A stretch of DNA of 64,000 nt, from NCBI RefSeq assembly GCF_000385335.1, contig NZ_ARWA01000001.1:946001-1010000 (forward strand), written 5' to 3'. The notes beneath the pieces are model-generated. The model saw only the letters and a list, made by a program, of their open reading frames with translations, ran no database searches and was not told the origin of the DNA. The stretch's first letter is position 1. Every line of letters begins with the position of its first letter. The position numbers and the translations under genes are program-made. Shown in pieces: positions 36,884-44,444 of this stretch. This stretch comes from Methyloferula stellata AR4 (lineage in GTDB: Bacteria; Pseudomonadota; Alphaproteobacteria; Rhizobiales; Beijerinckiaceae).

Positions 36884-37642
36884 TTGATTCGGCATTTCTT
36901 GAACAAGAGGGTTCCGAGTCTTAGTCGCGGGGCCCTTTACCAAGCCGGTTTGGCGTTTTTGACGATCCTGAGTCTTGGCTCGCTTGCGCCTGCTCGGGCT
37001 GCCGATCTCACGCAGCCGGTGCTCACGCCAGCGGCTCCGGCGCATGCTCAAAAGCCATTCTTTCTGAAGATCGGCGTCACCGGCGCCATTTTCGATACGG
37101 GGGTTGAGACCCAAATCGGCGGCGTGCCGGTTGCCGGCAGCGGCGGCACGATCGCCTCGGCCGTCACCGGAACCGTCGAGATGGGCATATTCGTCTTGCC
37201 GCATATCGCCTTTTCCGTGGCCGGCGGTTTTCCGCCCGTTCTGAGCCTCAAAGGGATCGGCGTCTTTGCGCCGCAAGGCATACTCGTCAAAGCCCAGAGC
37301 GGATTGACGACGATCACGGGCCATTATCACTTCGATTATTTCGGGCCGGTCAAACCCTACGTCGGCGGAGGTATCGGCTATGCCGTCGTCTTCCGCGATA
37401 TCGGGCTGCCGGCGACGATCAACCCTTACCTCGCAAATAATCTGGCCTTGGTCCTTCAGGCGGGTGTCGATTACGCGATAACCGATTCGTTCGGTGTCTT
37501 TGTCGACGTCAAAAGGGCTTGGCTGACCCAGGACCTCACGGGTCTTTCCGGCGCTCCCGGCCCAACCCTGTTTCTGCCCGTGTCGGCTCGAATCAGATCG
37601 GACCCGACATTGCTCACCGGCGGCGTCAGTTTGAGTTTTTGA
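36884..37642 (+). CDS. OmpW-family outer-membrane beta-barrel protein
   Basis: 252 residues from a TTG at 36884, chosen because of a GGGGGG site five bases upstream and because the signal peptide (about 1-39, ending ARA) begins there. The mature chain has FFLKIGVTGAIFDTG, then the periodic strands of an eight-stranded barrel including GHYHFDYFGPVKPYVGGGIGYAVV and a C-terminal aromatic residue (SLSF), all typical of OmpW. These proteins form small hydrophobic channels in the outer membrane. Two family B repeats follow at its stop. Confidence 0.85.
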   Translation: MIRHFLNKRVPSLSRGALYQAGLAFLTILSLGSLAPARAADLTQPVLTPAAPAHAQKPFFLKIGVTGAIFDTGVETQIGGVPVAGSGGTIASAVTGTVEMGIFVLPHIAFSVAGGFPPVLSLKGIGVFAPQGILVKAQSGLTTITGHYHFDYFGPVKPYVGGGIGYAVVFRDIGLPATINPYLANNLALVLQAGVDYAITDSFGVFVDVKRAWLTQDLTGLSGAPGPTLFLPVSARIRSDPTLLTGGVSLSF

Positions 37643-37688
37643 GCATGATCCCAAAAAGTTGCAGACTTTTTGGATAAGACCATGCGGC
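37641..37688. repeat. Stop-codon-abutting hairpin repeat, family B copy 4 (after ompW-like gene)
   Basis: The TGA of the ompW-like gene forms TGAGCATGATCC. The hairpin CCAAAAAGT-TGCAG-ACTTTTTGG shows the compensatory G-C to A-T change relative to copy 3. A second copy follows immediately. Confidence 0.85.
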
Positions 37689-37697
37689 GAGACAAAA

Positions 37698-37742
37698 CAT
37701 GATCCCAAAAAGTTGCAGACTTTTTGGGCGAGGTCATGAACG
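37698..37742. repeat. Family B copy 5, tandem to copy 4
   Basis: The sequence again reads CATGATCC, then the hairpin CCAAAAAGT-TGCAG-ACTTTTTGG, then a variant right arm GGTCATGAA. It sits nine bases after copy 4, between convergent genes (ompW-like and GH15). Confidence 0.85.
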
Positions 37743-37753
37743 CCGCATGAGGC

Positions 37754-39589
37754 TCAGTCGCAAACGAGGTTGCCCGAGCGCTGCTCGGCGGGTTTTTCCG
37801 AACGCGCGAGATTATAGGCCGTATTGATCAGCGCGATATGCGAGAAGGCTTGCGGAAAATTACCAGCGAGACTCTGCGTTTCGACGTCATATTCTTCCGC
37901 CAGAAGCCCGAGATCGTTGCAGACGCTCAAAAGCCGTTCGAACAAGGCAATGGCATCCTGCCTTCGCCCGAGCAGAACGAAATTATCTGCAAGCCAGAAA
38001 CTGCAAGCGAGAAACGGACTGTCGCCGGGTGGTAGACCGTCCGAAACGATCTCGCTGCGATAGCGCAGCACGAATCCATCCTGCATCAAATCGCGCTCGA
38101 TGGCCTCGACCGTGCCTATGATGCGTTTGTCGTCGGGTGGCAGAAAACCGACAAGCGCGATGAGCAGAAGGCTCGCATCGAGGTCCTTCGACCCATAGCT
38201 TTGCGTGAAGGAGCCAAGCTTCGGATCATAGGCCTTGTCGCAGATATCGTCGTGAATGCGCTGACGCAATGTCCGCCAATGATCGAGCGGGCCTTCGAGG
38301 CCGAACTCTTCGATGCTTTTGACCGCGCGATCGAAAGCCACCCAGACCATCACCTTCGAATAGGTGAAATGCTGCGGGCCGCTGCGCATTTCCCAAATGC
38401 CTTGATCGGGCGCGTTCCAGACCATTTCGAGATGTTTCAACAACTCGTGTTGCACCATCCAATCATTGCCGTCCTCCACAAGGCCGCGCTTGCGGCTTTG
38501 GTAGAGCACGTCGAGCACTTCGCCATAAATATCGAGCTGGATTTGATCGGCCGCCGCATTGCCGATGCGCACCGGCTGCGCGCCCTCATAGCCCGCGAGC
38601 CAAGGCAGGGTCAGTTCCGTGAGGCGGCGCTCTCCGCCGAGACCATAGAGGATCTGCACCAGTCCCGGCTCACCGCCGACGGCGCGCAAAAGCCAGGTCC
38701 GCCATCTCTTGGCTTCATCCGCGCAGCCGGCGCTCATCAGCGCGATCAGGGTGAAGGTCGCATCGCGCAGCCAGCAGAAACGATAATCCCAATTGCGGTT
38801 GCCGCCCGGATATTCCGGCAAGGAGGTCGTCGGTGCCGCAACCATCGCGCCGCTCGGCTGATAGATCAAAGCCCTGAGCGTGATCAGCGAGCGCATGACG
38901 ATATCGGTCCAGGGGCCGGCATGCTCCAGATTTTCCGCCCAAGCGCGCCAGCTCCGCTCGGTTTGCGCGAGCACGGTCAGTGGATCGATCGCTTGCGGCG
39001 GCGGATCTTGGTAGGACGGCGCATAACTCAAGGTGAAATCGATCGTCTCGCCCTCCGAGACGATAAATTCGCCGGCATGGGTCCGGCCGCAGGGCTGCAG
39101 ATTGACGGGCGTCCGCAAAACCACGCGATCGGGGCCTGCGACGGCATGCAGCGAGCCGTCGTCACGGCGCCGGACCCAAGGTACGACAGCACCATAATCG
39201 AACCTGATGATGAGTTCGGTCCGCAGCCGCACCGTGCCTTTGACCCCGCACACGAGACGCACGATATGCGAGCCGGGGATATTGGCAGGCATGAAATCCC
39301 GCACGATCGCGATGCCGTCGCTGGTTTCGATGCGGGTCTCCAGGGTCAGCGTGCGGTCGCGATAGGCGCGTGTCACCTTGGCATGGGGATCGGCTGCGCC
39401 GAGCAGCCAGCGGCCATTATCGGGCGTGCCGAGAAGACGTGCGAAACAGGCGCCCGAATCGAAACGGGGCCAGCACAGCCAATCGATCGAGCCGTCGCGG
39501 CTGACGAGGGCCGCCGTGGTGCAATCGCCGATGAGGGCGTAGTCCTCAATTCTTGGAGACATTCTTGGAGACATCATTTTTGGAGACAT
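37754..39589 (-). CDS. Glycoside hydrolase family 15 protein (glucoamylase/trehalase-like)
   Basis: 611 residues. Features: an N-terminal beta-sandwich domain (SPRIEDYALIGDCTTAALVSR, about 11-31), then the (alpha/alpha)6 barrel with GNRNWDYRFCWLRDATFTL, the general-acid region GIWEMRSGPQHFTYSK and the second Glu region LLAEEYDVETQ, GNFPQAFSHIALI. GH15 proteins of this form hydrolyse alpha-glucans or trehalose; the latter would fit the GT20 gene 8 kb away. The start region repeats ATGTCTCCAA(G/A)A three times, offering four in-frame ATGs; the first has AAGG just upstream. Confidence 0.9.
   Translation of the reverse strand: MSPKMMSPRMSPRIEDYALIGDCTTAALVSRDGSIDWLCWPRFDSGACFARLLGTPDNGRWLLGAADPHAKVTRAYRDRTLTLETRIETSDGIAIVRDFMPANIPGSHIVRLVCGVKGTVRLRTELIIRFDYGAVVPWVRRRDDGSLHAVAGPDRVVLRTPVNLQPCGRTHAGEFIVSEGETIDFTLSYAPSYQDPPPQAIDPLTVLAQTERSWRAWAENLEHAGPWTDIVMRSLITLRALIYQPSGAMVAAPTTSLPEYPGGNRNWDYRFCWLRDATFTLIALMSAGCADEAKRWRTWLLRAVGGEPGLVQILYGLGGERRLTELTLPWLAGYEGAQPVRIGNAAADQIQLDIYGEVLDVLYQSRKRGLVEDGNDWMVQHELLKHLEMVWNAPDQGIWEMRSGPQHFTYSKVMVWVAFDRAVKSIEEFGLEGPLDHWRTLRQRIHDDICDKAYDPKLGSFTQSYGSKDLDASLLLIALVGFLPPDDKRIIGTVEAIERDLMQDGFVLRYRSEIVSDGLPPGDSPFLACSFWLADNFVLLGRRQDAIALFERLLSVCNDLGLLAEEYDVETQSLAGNFPQAFSHIALINTAYNLARSEKPAEQRSGNLVCD
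39549..39587 (-). repeat. In-frame 12-bp tandem repeat at the GH15 start codon
   Basis: Two exact 12-bp units (39549-39572) and one diverged unit with three extra bases each encode Met-Ser-Pro-(Arg/Lys). Every unit carries its own ATG, so the gene has several candidate starts in one frame. Confidence 0.8.
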
Positions 39590-39965
39590 CAGCCTTTTAG
39601 TCGCGTCGGACCGGTTTTATCCGCGTCCTCTGACTCTTTCGTCCGACATGTCACCGGTGTTTCATGCAACTTTGCGAGGGACGGTCGCATATCGCCGGGG
39701 CTCGGGCACCTATAAAACCAAGGAACAGCTTTCAAATTCATGCGTTGACGGGCCGCTCTCAGCCGTTTCTCATGATAAAGAATAACGCAGAGAGGCTTTC
39801 GCTCTTCCCATCTGGACTCAATGCGATCGAATTGCGTAGGTTGTGCTAATCTTTAGATCCACCATGCGGCCTTCTTTGCGACCCGTGTCTTTCCGAGTTC
39901 AGGTTCTGCTTCCTTTTCCACCGGCTGCCTCTGCGGGGCCTGTGAGACGCCGTTAGGAGATTTCG
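39590..39965. other. Gene-free divergent region upstream of GH15 and small membrane protein
   Basis: 376 bases hold the promoters of the GH15 gene (minus) and of the small membrane protein (plus). I see no repeat family, no gene and no clear operator. Confidence 0.5.
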
Positions 39966-40169
39966 ATGCGGATGTTCATTGGGATTATTTTGGGGATTAT
40001 CTTGACCATTGGCGGCGCCTTTATCGCGGATGGTTTGCGTCCGGCACCGGGGCCTGATGGGGTCGAAGTCAAGCCGATGGTCAATTGGGACGTCGTCGGT
40101 GAGAAATGCAAGACCCTGTCGACCGCTGTGCAGGACGGCTGGAACCGGCTGACGGGGCACGCGACCTAA
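39966..40169 (+). CDS. Small single-pass membrane protein
   Basis: 67 residues with AGGAG upstream of the ATG. An N-terminal hydrophobic segment (MRMFIGIILGIILTIGGAFIA) acts as a membrane anchor or signal, followed by a soluble part (VKPMVNWDVVGEKCKTL, DGWNRLTGH) with one cysteine. The family is unknown. It is followed at about 100 bases by another membrane protein on the same strand. Confidence 0.65.
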   Translation: MRMFIGIILGIILTIGGAFIADGLRPAPGPDGVEVKPMVNWDVVGEKCKTLSTAVQDGWNRLTGHAT

Positions 40170-40274
40170 AGAAGGCGGAAACTCCCGCGCCTCTTGCAAA
40201 GGCGCTGTGGCTTTTACCGAATAAAAAACGATTGCCGTCATCCTGCCTTCGACCAGATCTTTGAAGGCAGGACG

Positions 40275-41063
40275 ATGCTTAGCTTTTGGCTCAATCAGCC
40301 AATTTGGCTGATGTTTCTCATTTTAGCAGCAGCTTTTCTCATCACCGGCGGGTTGATTTTCGCTTGGTCCTTCGCCCCATGGACGCGATCGGCCGCCTTG
40401 AGTTTCAGTGGCGTCGTCGCTCCTTATTTCACCGCTTTGTCCGTGCTGCTTGCCTTGATGACCGGCTTTGTCGCGAGCGACACGTGGGAACGGCAAAGAC
40501 AGGCGGACCGTATCGTCCAGTCGGAAAGCGACAATGTGCTTGCCGTCTATGATTTGAGCATCGCCGCTGTCTCCGATATGTCGGCCATTCGAAAGGCCCT
40601 CAAAGTCTATGTCGATGCGGTCATTACGGACGAGTGGCCGCATATGGCCAAAGTTCAGCTCTCCACGAAAACCGACGAAGCTCTGGGGCTTCTTCTGCAG
40701 GAAGTGGCCAAGCCTGAAATCGCCACGGTGGCGGGTAACCCCGTACAAGCGGCCCTTTTGAACCTGGTTTTACGGATTCGCAGCGATCGCGGCGCGCGGA
40801 TCGCGATCAACGAACATAGCGTCGACGATACAAAATGGCTGGGGCTGCTGATTTTGGGGCTTTTGACCCAATTGGCGATCGGCGTGGTCCATCTCGACCG
40901 GCCGCGCGCCCAATTGGTCGCGTTGCTGCTTTTCAGCGCGGGGCTCGTTTCGACTTTGGGGCTGATCGCCATTCATGAATGGCCCTTCGACGGGCCGTCC
41001 GCGATCAAACCATTTGCCCTGGAAACAGCGAGCCGGATCATGACATCCGGCCTCGCTCCCTGA
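40275..41063 (+). CDS. Membrane protein, bestrophin-like (DUF4239-type)
   Basis: 262 residues from the ATG at 40275 (GGCAGGACG upstream). Two helices at the N-terminus (about 5-30 and 43-66) and two near the C-terminus (about 195-212 and 220-240) flank a helical cytoplasmic region (WERQRQADRIVQSESDNVLAV; GARIAINEHSVDDTKWL). This arrangement is that of DUF4239 proteins, some of which are compared with bestrophin channels. Function unknown. Confidence 0.7.
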   Translation: MLSFWLNQPIWLMFLILAAAFLITGGLIFAWSFAPWTRSAALSFSGVVAPYFTALSVLLALMTGFVASDTWERQRQADRIVQSESDNVLAVYDLSIAAVSDMSAIRKALKVYVDAVITDEWPHMAKVQLSTKTDEALGLLLQEVAKPEIATVAGNPVQAALLNLVLRIRSDRGARIAINEHSVDDTKWLGLLILGLLTQLAIGVVHLDRPRAQLVALLLFSAGLVSTLGLIAIHEWPFDGPSAIKPFALETASRIMTSGLAP

Positions 41064-41095
41064 ACCCCGGGGCAGCTTTTAGGGCCTGATTTGAG

Positions 41096-41171
41096 TGGTG
41101 GAGCTGATGAGATTCGAACTCACGACCTCTGCAGTGCGATTGCAGCGCTCTCCCATCTGAGCTACAGCCCC
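41096..41171 (-). tRNA. tRNA-Ala, anticodon CGC
   Basis: The 76-base minus-strand sequence starts GGGGCTGTAGCTCAG, has the anticodon stem CTGCA / TGCAG around loop ATCGCAC (U33, anticodon CGC), T-arm GTGAGTTCGAATCTCAT, and an encoded CCA end. Acceptor arms GGGGCTG / CAGCTCC pair with one G-U. It reads GCG codons, which are abundant in this GC-rich genome. Confidence 0.96.
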
Positions 41172-41391
41172 GTCCGAAGCGCTGTGTACGTCTTCGCCAG
41201 CGCGACTGTCAATGAGGGGAAGACGCGGGGCAGGGACAGGCCGGCCCCCGCCGGAAGGCTTTAAGCTTTTGTTTTAACGTGTGATATGATCGTAAAAACC
41301 GATCAACTCTTGGGTGCCGTGGGCGAAACCAGCTTGACCATTTGCACCATTTCCTGATTTCTCCATCCTTTCCTGGCACGTCGGAGAGTTC

Positions 41392-41682
41392 ATGCGCGCC
41401 GTACTCGATGTCATCCTGCTCGTTTTGCAGCTCTACAGCTACGTCATCATCATCGTGGCGATCATGTCGTGGCTGATCGCGTTCAATGTCATCAATATCT
41501 ACAATGATCTGGTGCGCTCGATCTGGAATGGGTTGAACGCCGTGACCGAGCCGCTTCTGCGGCCGATCCGGAACATGCTTCCGAGCCTCGGCGGCATCGA
41601 TATTTCGCCGATCATTCTGCTGCTGCTGATCATTCTCATCCAAGACATCATTCAGCGCTATATCTATCCCAACGTCTTTTGA
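41392..41682 (+). CDS. yggT: YggT family membrane protein
   Basis: 96 residues with two transmembrane segments (about 5-30 and 73-95) and the conserved YggT stretch MSWLIAFNVINIYNDLVRSIWNGLNAVTEPLLRPIRNMLP. YggT proteins are integral membrane proteins linked to osmotic tolerance and, in other bacteria, cell division or SepF-type functions. The next gene overlaps its stop (TTGA). Confidence 0.93.
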   Translation: MRAVLDVILLVLQLYSYVIIIVAIMSWLIAFNVINIYNDLVRSIWNGLNAVTEPLLRPIRNMLPSLGGIDISPIILLLLIILIQDIIQRYIYPNVF

Positions 41683-42008
41683 GGCAGGGGATACCGCAAG
41701 CGCTTCCCTGGTCCGAGCGGAGCGCCGATCTTTTGGCGGTTCGCGTGAGGCTCAGCCCGAAAAGCGCTTTCGACCGGATCGAAGGCATAGAGCACCTGTC
41801 GGACGGAAGCTCGGTATTGAAGGTCCGCGTGCGCGCGGTTCCGCAGGACGGCGAGGCCAATCGCGCGTTGTGCCAGCTGCTCGCCAAATCGCTGGCGGTC
41901 GGTGCTTCGGCCGTGGAGCTTGAAAGCGGCGCGACGGCGCGAGTGAAGATTTTGGCCATTTCCGGCGATGCGGCGGCCTTGGCGGCAAAGCTCGCTGCCC
42001 TCTGCTAG
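41679..42008 (+). CDS. yggU: DUF167 / YggU family protein
   Basis: 109 residues if the TTG at 41679 (overlapping the yggT stop) is used; a GTG at 41745 is an alternative. DUF167 signs are VRVRLSPKSAFDRI, VLKVRVRAVPQDGEANRALCQLLAKSL and ARVKILAISGD. The pairing with yggT is widespread, but the molecular role is unknown. Its TAG stop is also the first TAG of a family A repeat. Confidence 0.9.
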   Translation: MRQGIPQALPWSERSADLLAVRVRLSPKSAFDRIEGIEHLSDGSSVLKVRVRAVPQDGEANRALCQLLAKSLAVGASAVELESGATARVKILAISGDAAALAAKLAALC

Positions 42009-42120
42009 AGCGGGATGAGGAAAAGTGTGAGCGGTTTTCCGCTCGCATCCCGCTCCAACTTATTGGAATCGATCACGCTCATGATTTTTGATTGATTGAA
42101 TCAAAAATCATCGTGATCTA
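42006..42120 (-). repeat. Family A two-hairpin element overlapping the yggU stop
   Basis: It starts with TAGAGCGGGATGAGG, where TAG is the yggU stop, and ends GTGATCTA six bases before the esterase stop. The apical stem is ATGATTTTTGATT / AATCAAAAATCAT, a different sequence from the other copies but still self-complementary. It fills the whole gap between convergent genes. Confidence 0.88.
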
Positions 42121-42125
42121 ATGGT

Positions 42126-43070
42126 TCACGCACCGAGATGGCGTAGAAAGTCCCAAATCAGCGAGGGGGCGTCCACGTCGCGGTTGCGCATGCCGGGTGC
42201 CACCGCGCGATCGCTGCCTTCAGGCGCGCGGGCGCCGGCCCCGAGCGCACCGATGCGCGGCAGGAGATGACCGCCGCCTTCGATCCGTAAGAGTTCGACG
42301 GGCACTTTGCAGCCGTTCAATTTTTCGAGATAGGCGCGGGAATTGTCTCTGGTTTCGTGGTCCGCGAAAGCCGTCGTCGTATGGCCGTCGCCGCAACCGG
42401 CCGCTTTGGCGAAAAGATCGAGCGTCGCGTGGCCGGGCAAAAGCGCTGCCTTGACGTCGACGAGATTGGCGTCTCCGCCATTAAACGGAACGAAGGGGTC
42501 CGCCGTCCCAAGCACCAGCAAGAACGGCACGGGGCGGGAGGGCTTGCAGGTCGCAGCGAGATCGGCGGGCAGGCTCGCAAAGATCGCGACGACACCGGCG
42601 AAATCGTCGTTCCCAGCGCAGGCCAGTTTCAACGCCATGACGCCGCCGCTCGATCCGCCGACGATAAAAATCCGGTGCCGGTCGGCGATACCTTCGTTGA
42701 TGAGTTTCGCGATCAGGTCATGAATGAAAGCGGCATCGCGGGTCTCGCCTGGTTTGGCCGCGTCGCTCCAATGCTTGTCGATTGCCTCCGGATAAACCAT
42801 GACGGGGCTCGCCGAGCGGGCCTTCTCTTCGAGGCCGAGAATATGCCTGACCTGTCCAGCGTTGCCATTGCCCGAATGCAGGATAATGACGACAGGCCTG
42901 CGGCTCTTTTTGAGCCGCGCATGTTCGACGAGAATGGCCGAACGCGTGACGCCGCCGGACTGGATCGTGACGCGCCCCGAGACGGCATAGGCCGTAGCTG
43001 GGCAGGCCATGATAACAAGCCCTGTCCACAGGCTCAGAAAAACCCGAAAACTTTGACGTGACGGAAACAT
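42126..43070 (-). CDS. Secreted esterase of the PHB-depolymerase (LpqC) family
   Basis: 314 residues from the ATG at 43070 (GCAGGTC upstream). A signal peptide (about 1-30, ending AYA) precedes an alpha/beta-hydrolase domain with LHSGNGNAGQVRHI, the nucleophile elbow VGGSSGGVMAL (Ser about residue 152), the Asp in LVLGTADPFVPFNGG, and the His in EGGGHLLP. This family includes poly-hydroxybutyrate depolymerases and feruloyl esterases; the true substrate is not known. The gene converges with yggU and lies divergent to sdhC. Confidence 0.85.
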   Translation of the reverse strand: MFPSRQSFRVFLSLWTGLVIMACPATAYAVSGRVTIQSGGVTRSAILVEHARLKKSRRPVVIILHSGNGNAGQVRHILGLEEKARSASPVMVYPEAIDKHWSDAAKPGETRDAAFIHDLIAKLINEGIADRHRIFIVGGSSGGVMALKLACAGNDDFAGVVAIFASLPADLAATCKPSRPVPFLLVLGTADPFVPFNGGDANLVDVKAALLPGHATLDLFAKAAGCGDGHTTTAFADHETRDNSRAYLEKLNGCKVPVELLRIEGGGHLLPRIGALGAGARAPEGSDRAVAPGMRNRDVDAPSLIWDFLRHLGA

Positions 43071-43434
43071 GACCTGCGGCGAACCGACCCTGGCTTTGCG
43101 TTCCGAAGGAGCAAAGCTTGCGCCATTTTTGGCATGCCATACGCCTAGAAAAAAGCGCCGCGCCGCGGTGCGGACCAGCCCTTGGCCGGTGCCGCCAAGC
43201 CGCGCAAAAAGACCAGATTGTGAAGGTGATCGCATGGACTTTTGCGGAAGCGAGCCGGCTTTTGTCGCGCAAACCGCGGTTTGGTTATTTTCAAACATCG
43301 CGGTCCCATCCGGAAACGATCGGATCAACGATCGGATTTGGCCTCTATCAAAGGTCTAAGGCGGCTTGCGTTGCACCGCAACAAGGTTTGGATTACTTGA
43401 GAATGGTTCAATTGCAAGAGGGATAAACGCGATT
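43071..43434. other. Gene-free region upstream of sdhC
   Basis: 364 bases between the divergent esterase and sdhC starts, presumably holding both promoters. Several frames stay open on both strands but have no ribosome-binding site or recognisable motif. No repeat or operator identified. Confidence 0.5.
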
Positions 43435-43848
43435 ATGGCCGGCGTCGATCTCTATCAGGACAGTCTCGCGAAACGGCGACCGCTGTCCCCACATTTGCAG
43501 ATCTACCGCCCGATGCTGACGATGATGATGTCGATCGCGCATCGCATCACCGGGGCTGCGCTTTATGCCGGAACGCTCTTGCTCGCCTGGTATCTTATAG
43601 CTTTGGCGAGCGGTCCCGAAGCTTTCGAAACCGCCTCGTGGTTTTTGCGCTCATTCATCGGCCAATTGATTCTCTTGGGATTCAGTTGGGCCCTGTTCCA
43701 TCATTTTCTCGGCGGTCTGCGCCATATGGTCTGGGACGCGGGTTATGGCTTCGCACATCCGATGCGCGAATATCTGGCGCTGGCGACATTGATCGGCGGC
43801 TTGCTGCTGACCGCTATCGTCTGGTGCATCGCCTATTTCGTCCTCTAG
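43435..43848 (+). CDS. sdhC: Succinate dehydrogenase, cytochrome b556 subunit
   Basis: 137 residues from the ATG at 43435. SdhC marks: RRPLSPHLQIYRPMLTMMMSIAHRITGAAL (quinone-side Ser and Arg), three membrane helices and the heme-ligand His in LFHHFLGGLRHMVWD (about residue 90). It anchors SdhAB to the inner membrane and helps reduce ubiquinone. First gene of sdhCDAB. Confidence 0.96.
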   Translation: MAGVDLYQDSLAKRRPLSPHLQIYRPMLTMMMSIAHRITGAALYAGTLLLAWYLIALASGPEAFETASWFLRSFIGQLILLGFSWALFHHFLGGLRHMVWDAGYGFAHPMREYLALATLIGGLLLTAIVWCIAYFVL

Positions 43849-43892
43849 CGTGCGGATGGTGCCGCAGGGCATGGGAGAGAGTTTAAATCATC

Positions 43893-44285
43893 ATGCTGAA
43901 ATCAGGACCGTCATCTGGCTCCGTTCAAACCCGCCTGCCGACGCAAAGCGCCGCCAAAGACGCGACGACCGACGCTTGGCGCATGCGGGTGACCTCGATC
44001 GCCCTGGTGCCGCTCGCAATCGCCTTCGTGTTCGTGATCCTCAATCTGATCGGCAAGGATTACGCGGCCGCGCATGCACAACTCGGCCATACCGGCCCGG
44101 CCATCCTGATCCTGCTTTTTCTCCTGGCCGGCATCATCCACATGAAGATCGGCATGCAATCGATCATCGATGATTATGTTCATGTGGCGCGTTGGAAAGA
44201 AGCGGCGTTGATGGGCAATCTTTTCTTTTCGGTCGTCATCGGCATTGCCTGCGTCTACGCCGTCTTGAAGATCAGTTTCACGTAG
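43893..44285 (+). CDS. sdhD: Succinate dehydrogenase, membrane anchor subunit
   Basis: 130 residues. Three membrane helices (about 34-54, 67-87, 101-124) and the segment LLAGIIHMKIGMQSIIDDYVH with conserved His and Asp-Tyr place it as SdhD. It forms the quinone site with SdhC and SdhB. The ATG is 45 bases after sdhC. Its TAG stop is part of the family A repeat that separates it from sdhA. Confidence 0.94.
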   Translation: MLKSGPSSGSVQTRLPTQSAAKDATTDAWRMRVTSIALVPLAIAFVFVILNLIGKDYAAAHAQLGHTGPAILILLFLLAGIIHMKIGMQSIIDDYVHVARWKEAALMGNLFFSVVIGIACVYAVLKISFT

Positions 44286-44399
44286 ATCACGATGATTTTG
44301 GACTGCCTCAGTCCAAAATCATGAAACGTGATCGATTCAATAATTTAGAGCGCGATTCTAGCGAAAAACCGGTATCCACTTTTTCGCATCCCGCTCTAA
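44283..44399 (+). repeat. Family A two-hairpin element inside the sdh operon
   Basis: It starts with the sdhD stop (TAGATCACG) and ends CATCCCGCTCTA. The apical stem is ATGATTTTGGACTG / CAGTCCAAAATCAT. It sits between sdhD and sdhA, so it would be transcribed within the operon and could affect the relative levels of the two halves. Confidence 0.88.
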
Positions 44400-44444
44400 T
44401 CACTGAGACGATTTTGTAAAATCGTCGGTTGAAGGAATAAGACC

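Noticed and set aside
38201-39715. 504-codon open frame opposite the GH15 gene
   Set aside because: Mirror frame of a gene with clear catalytic motifs.
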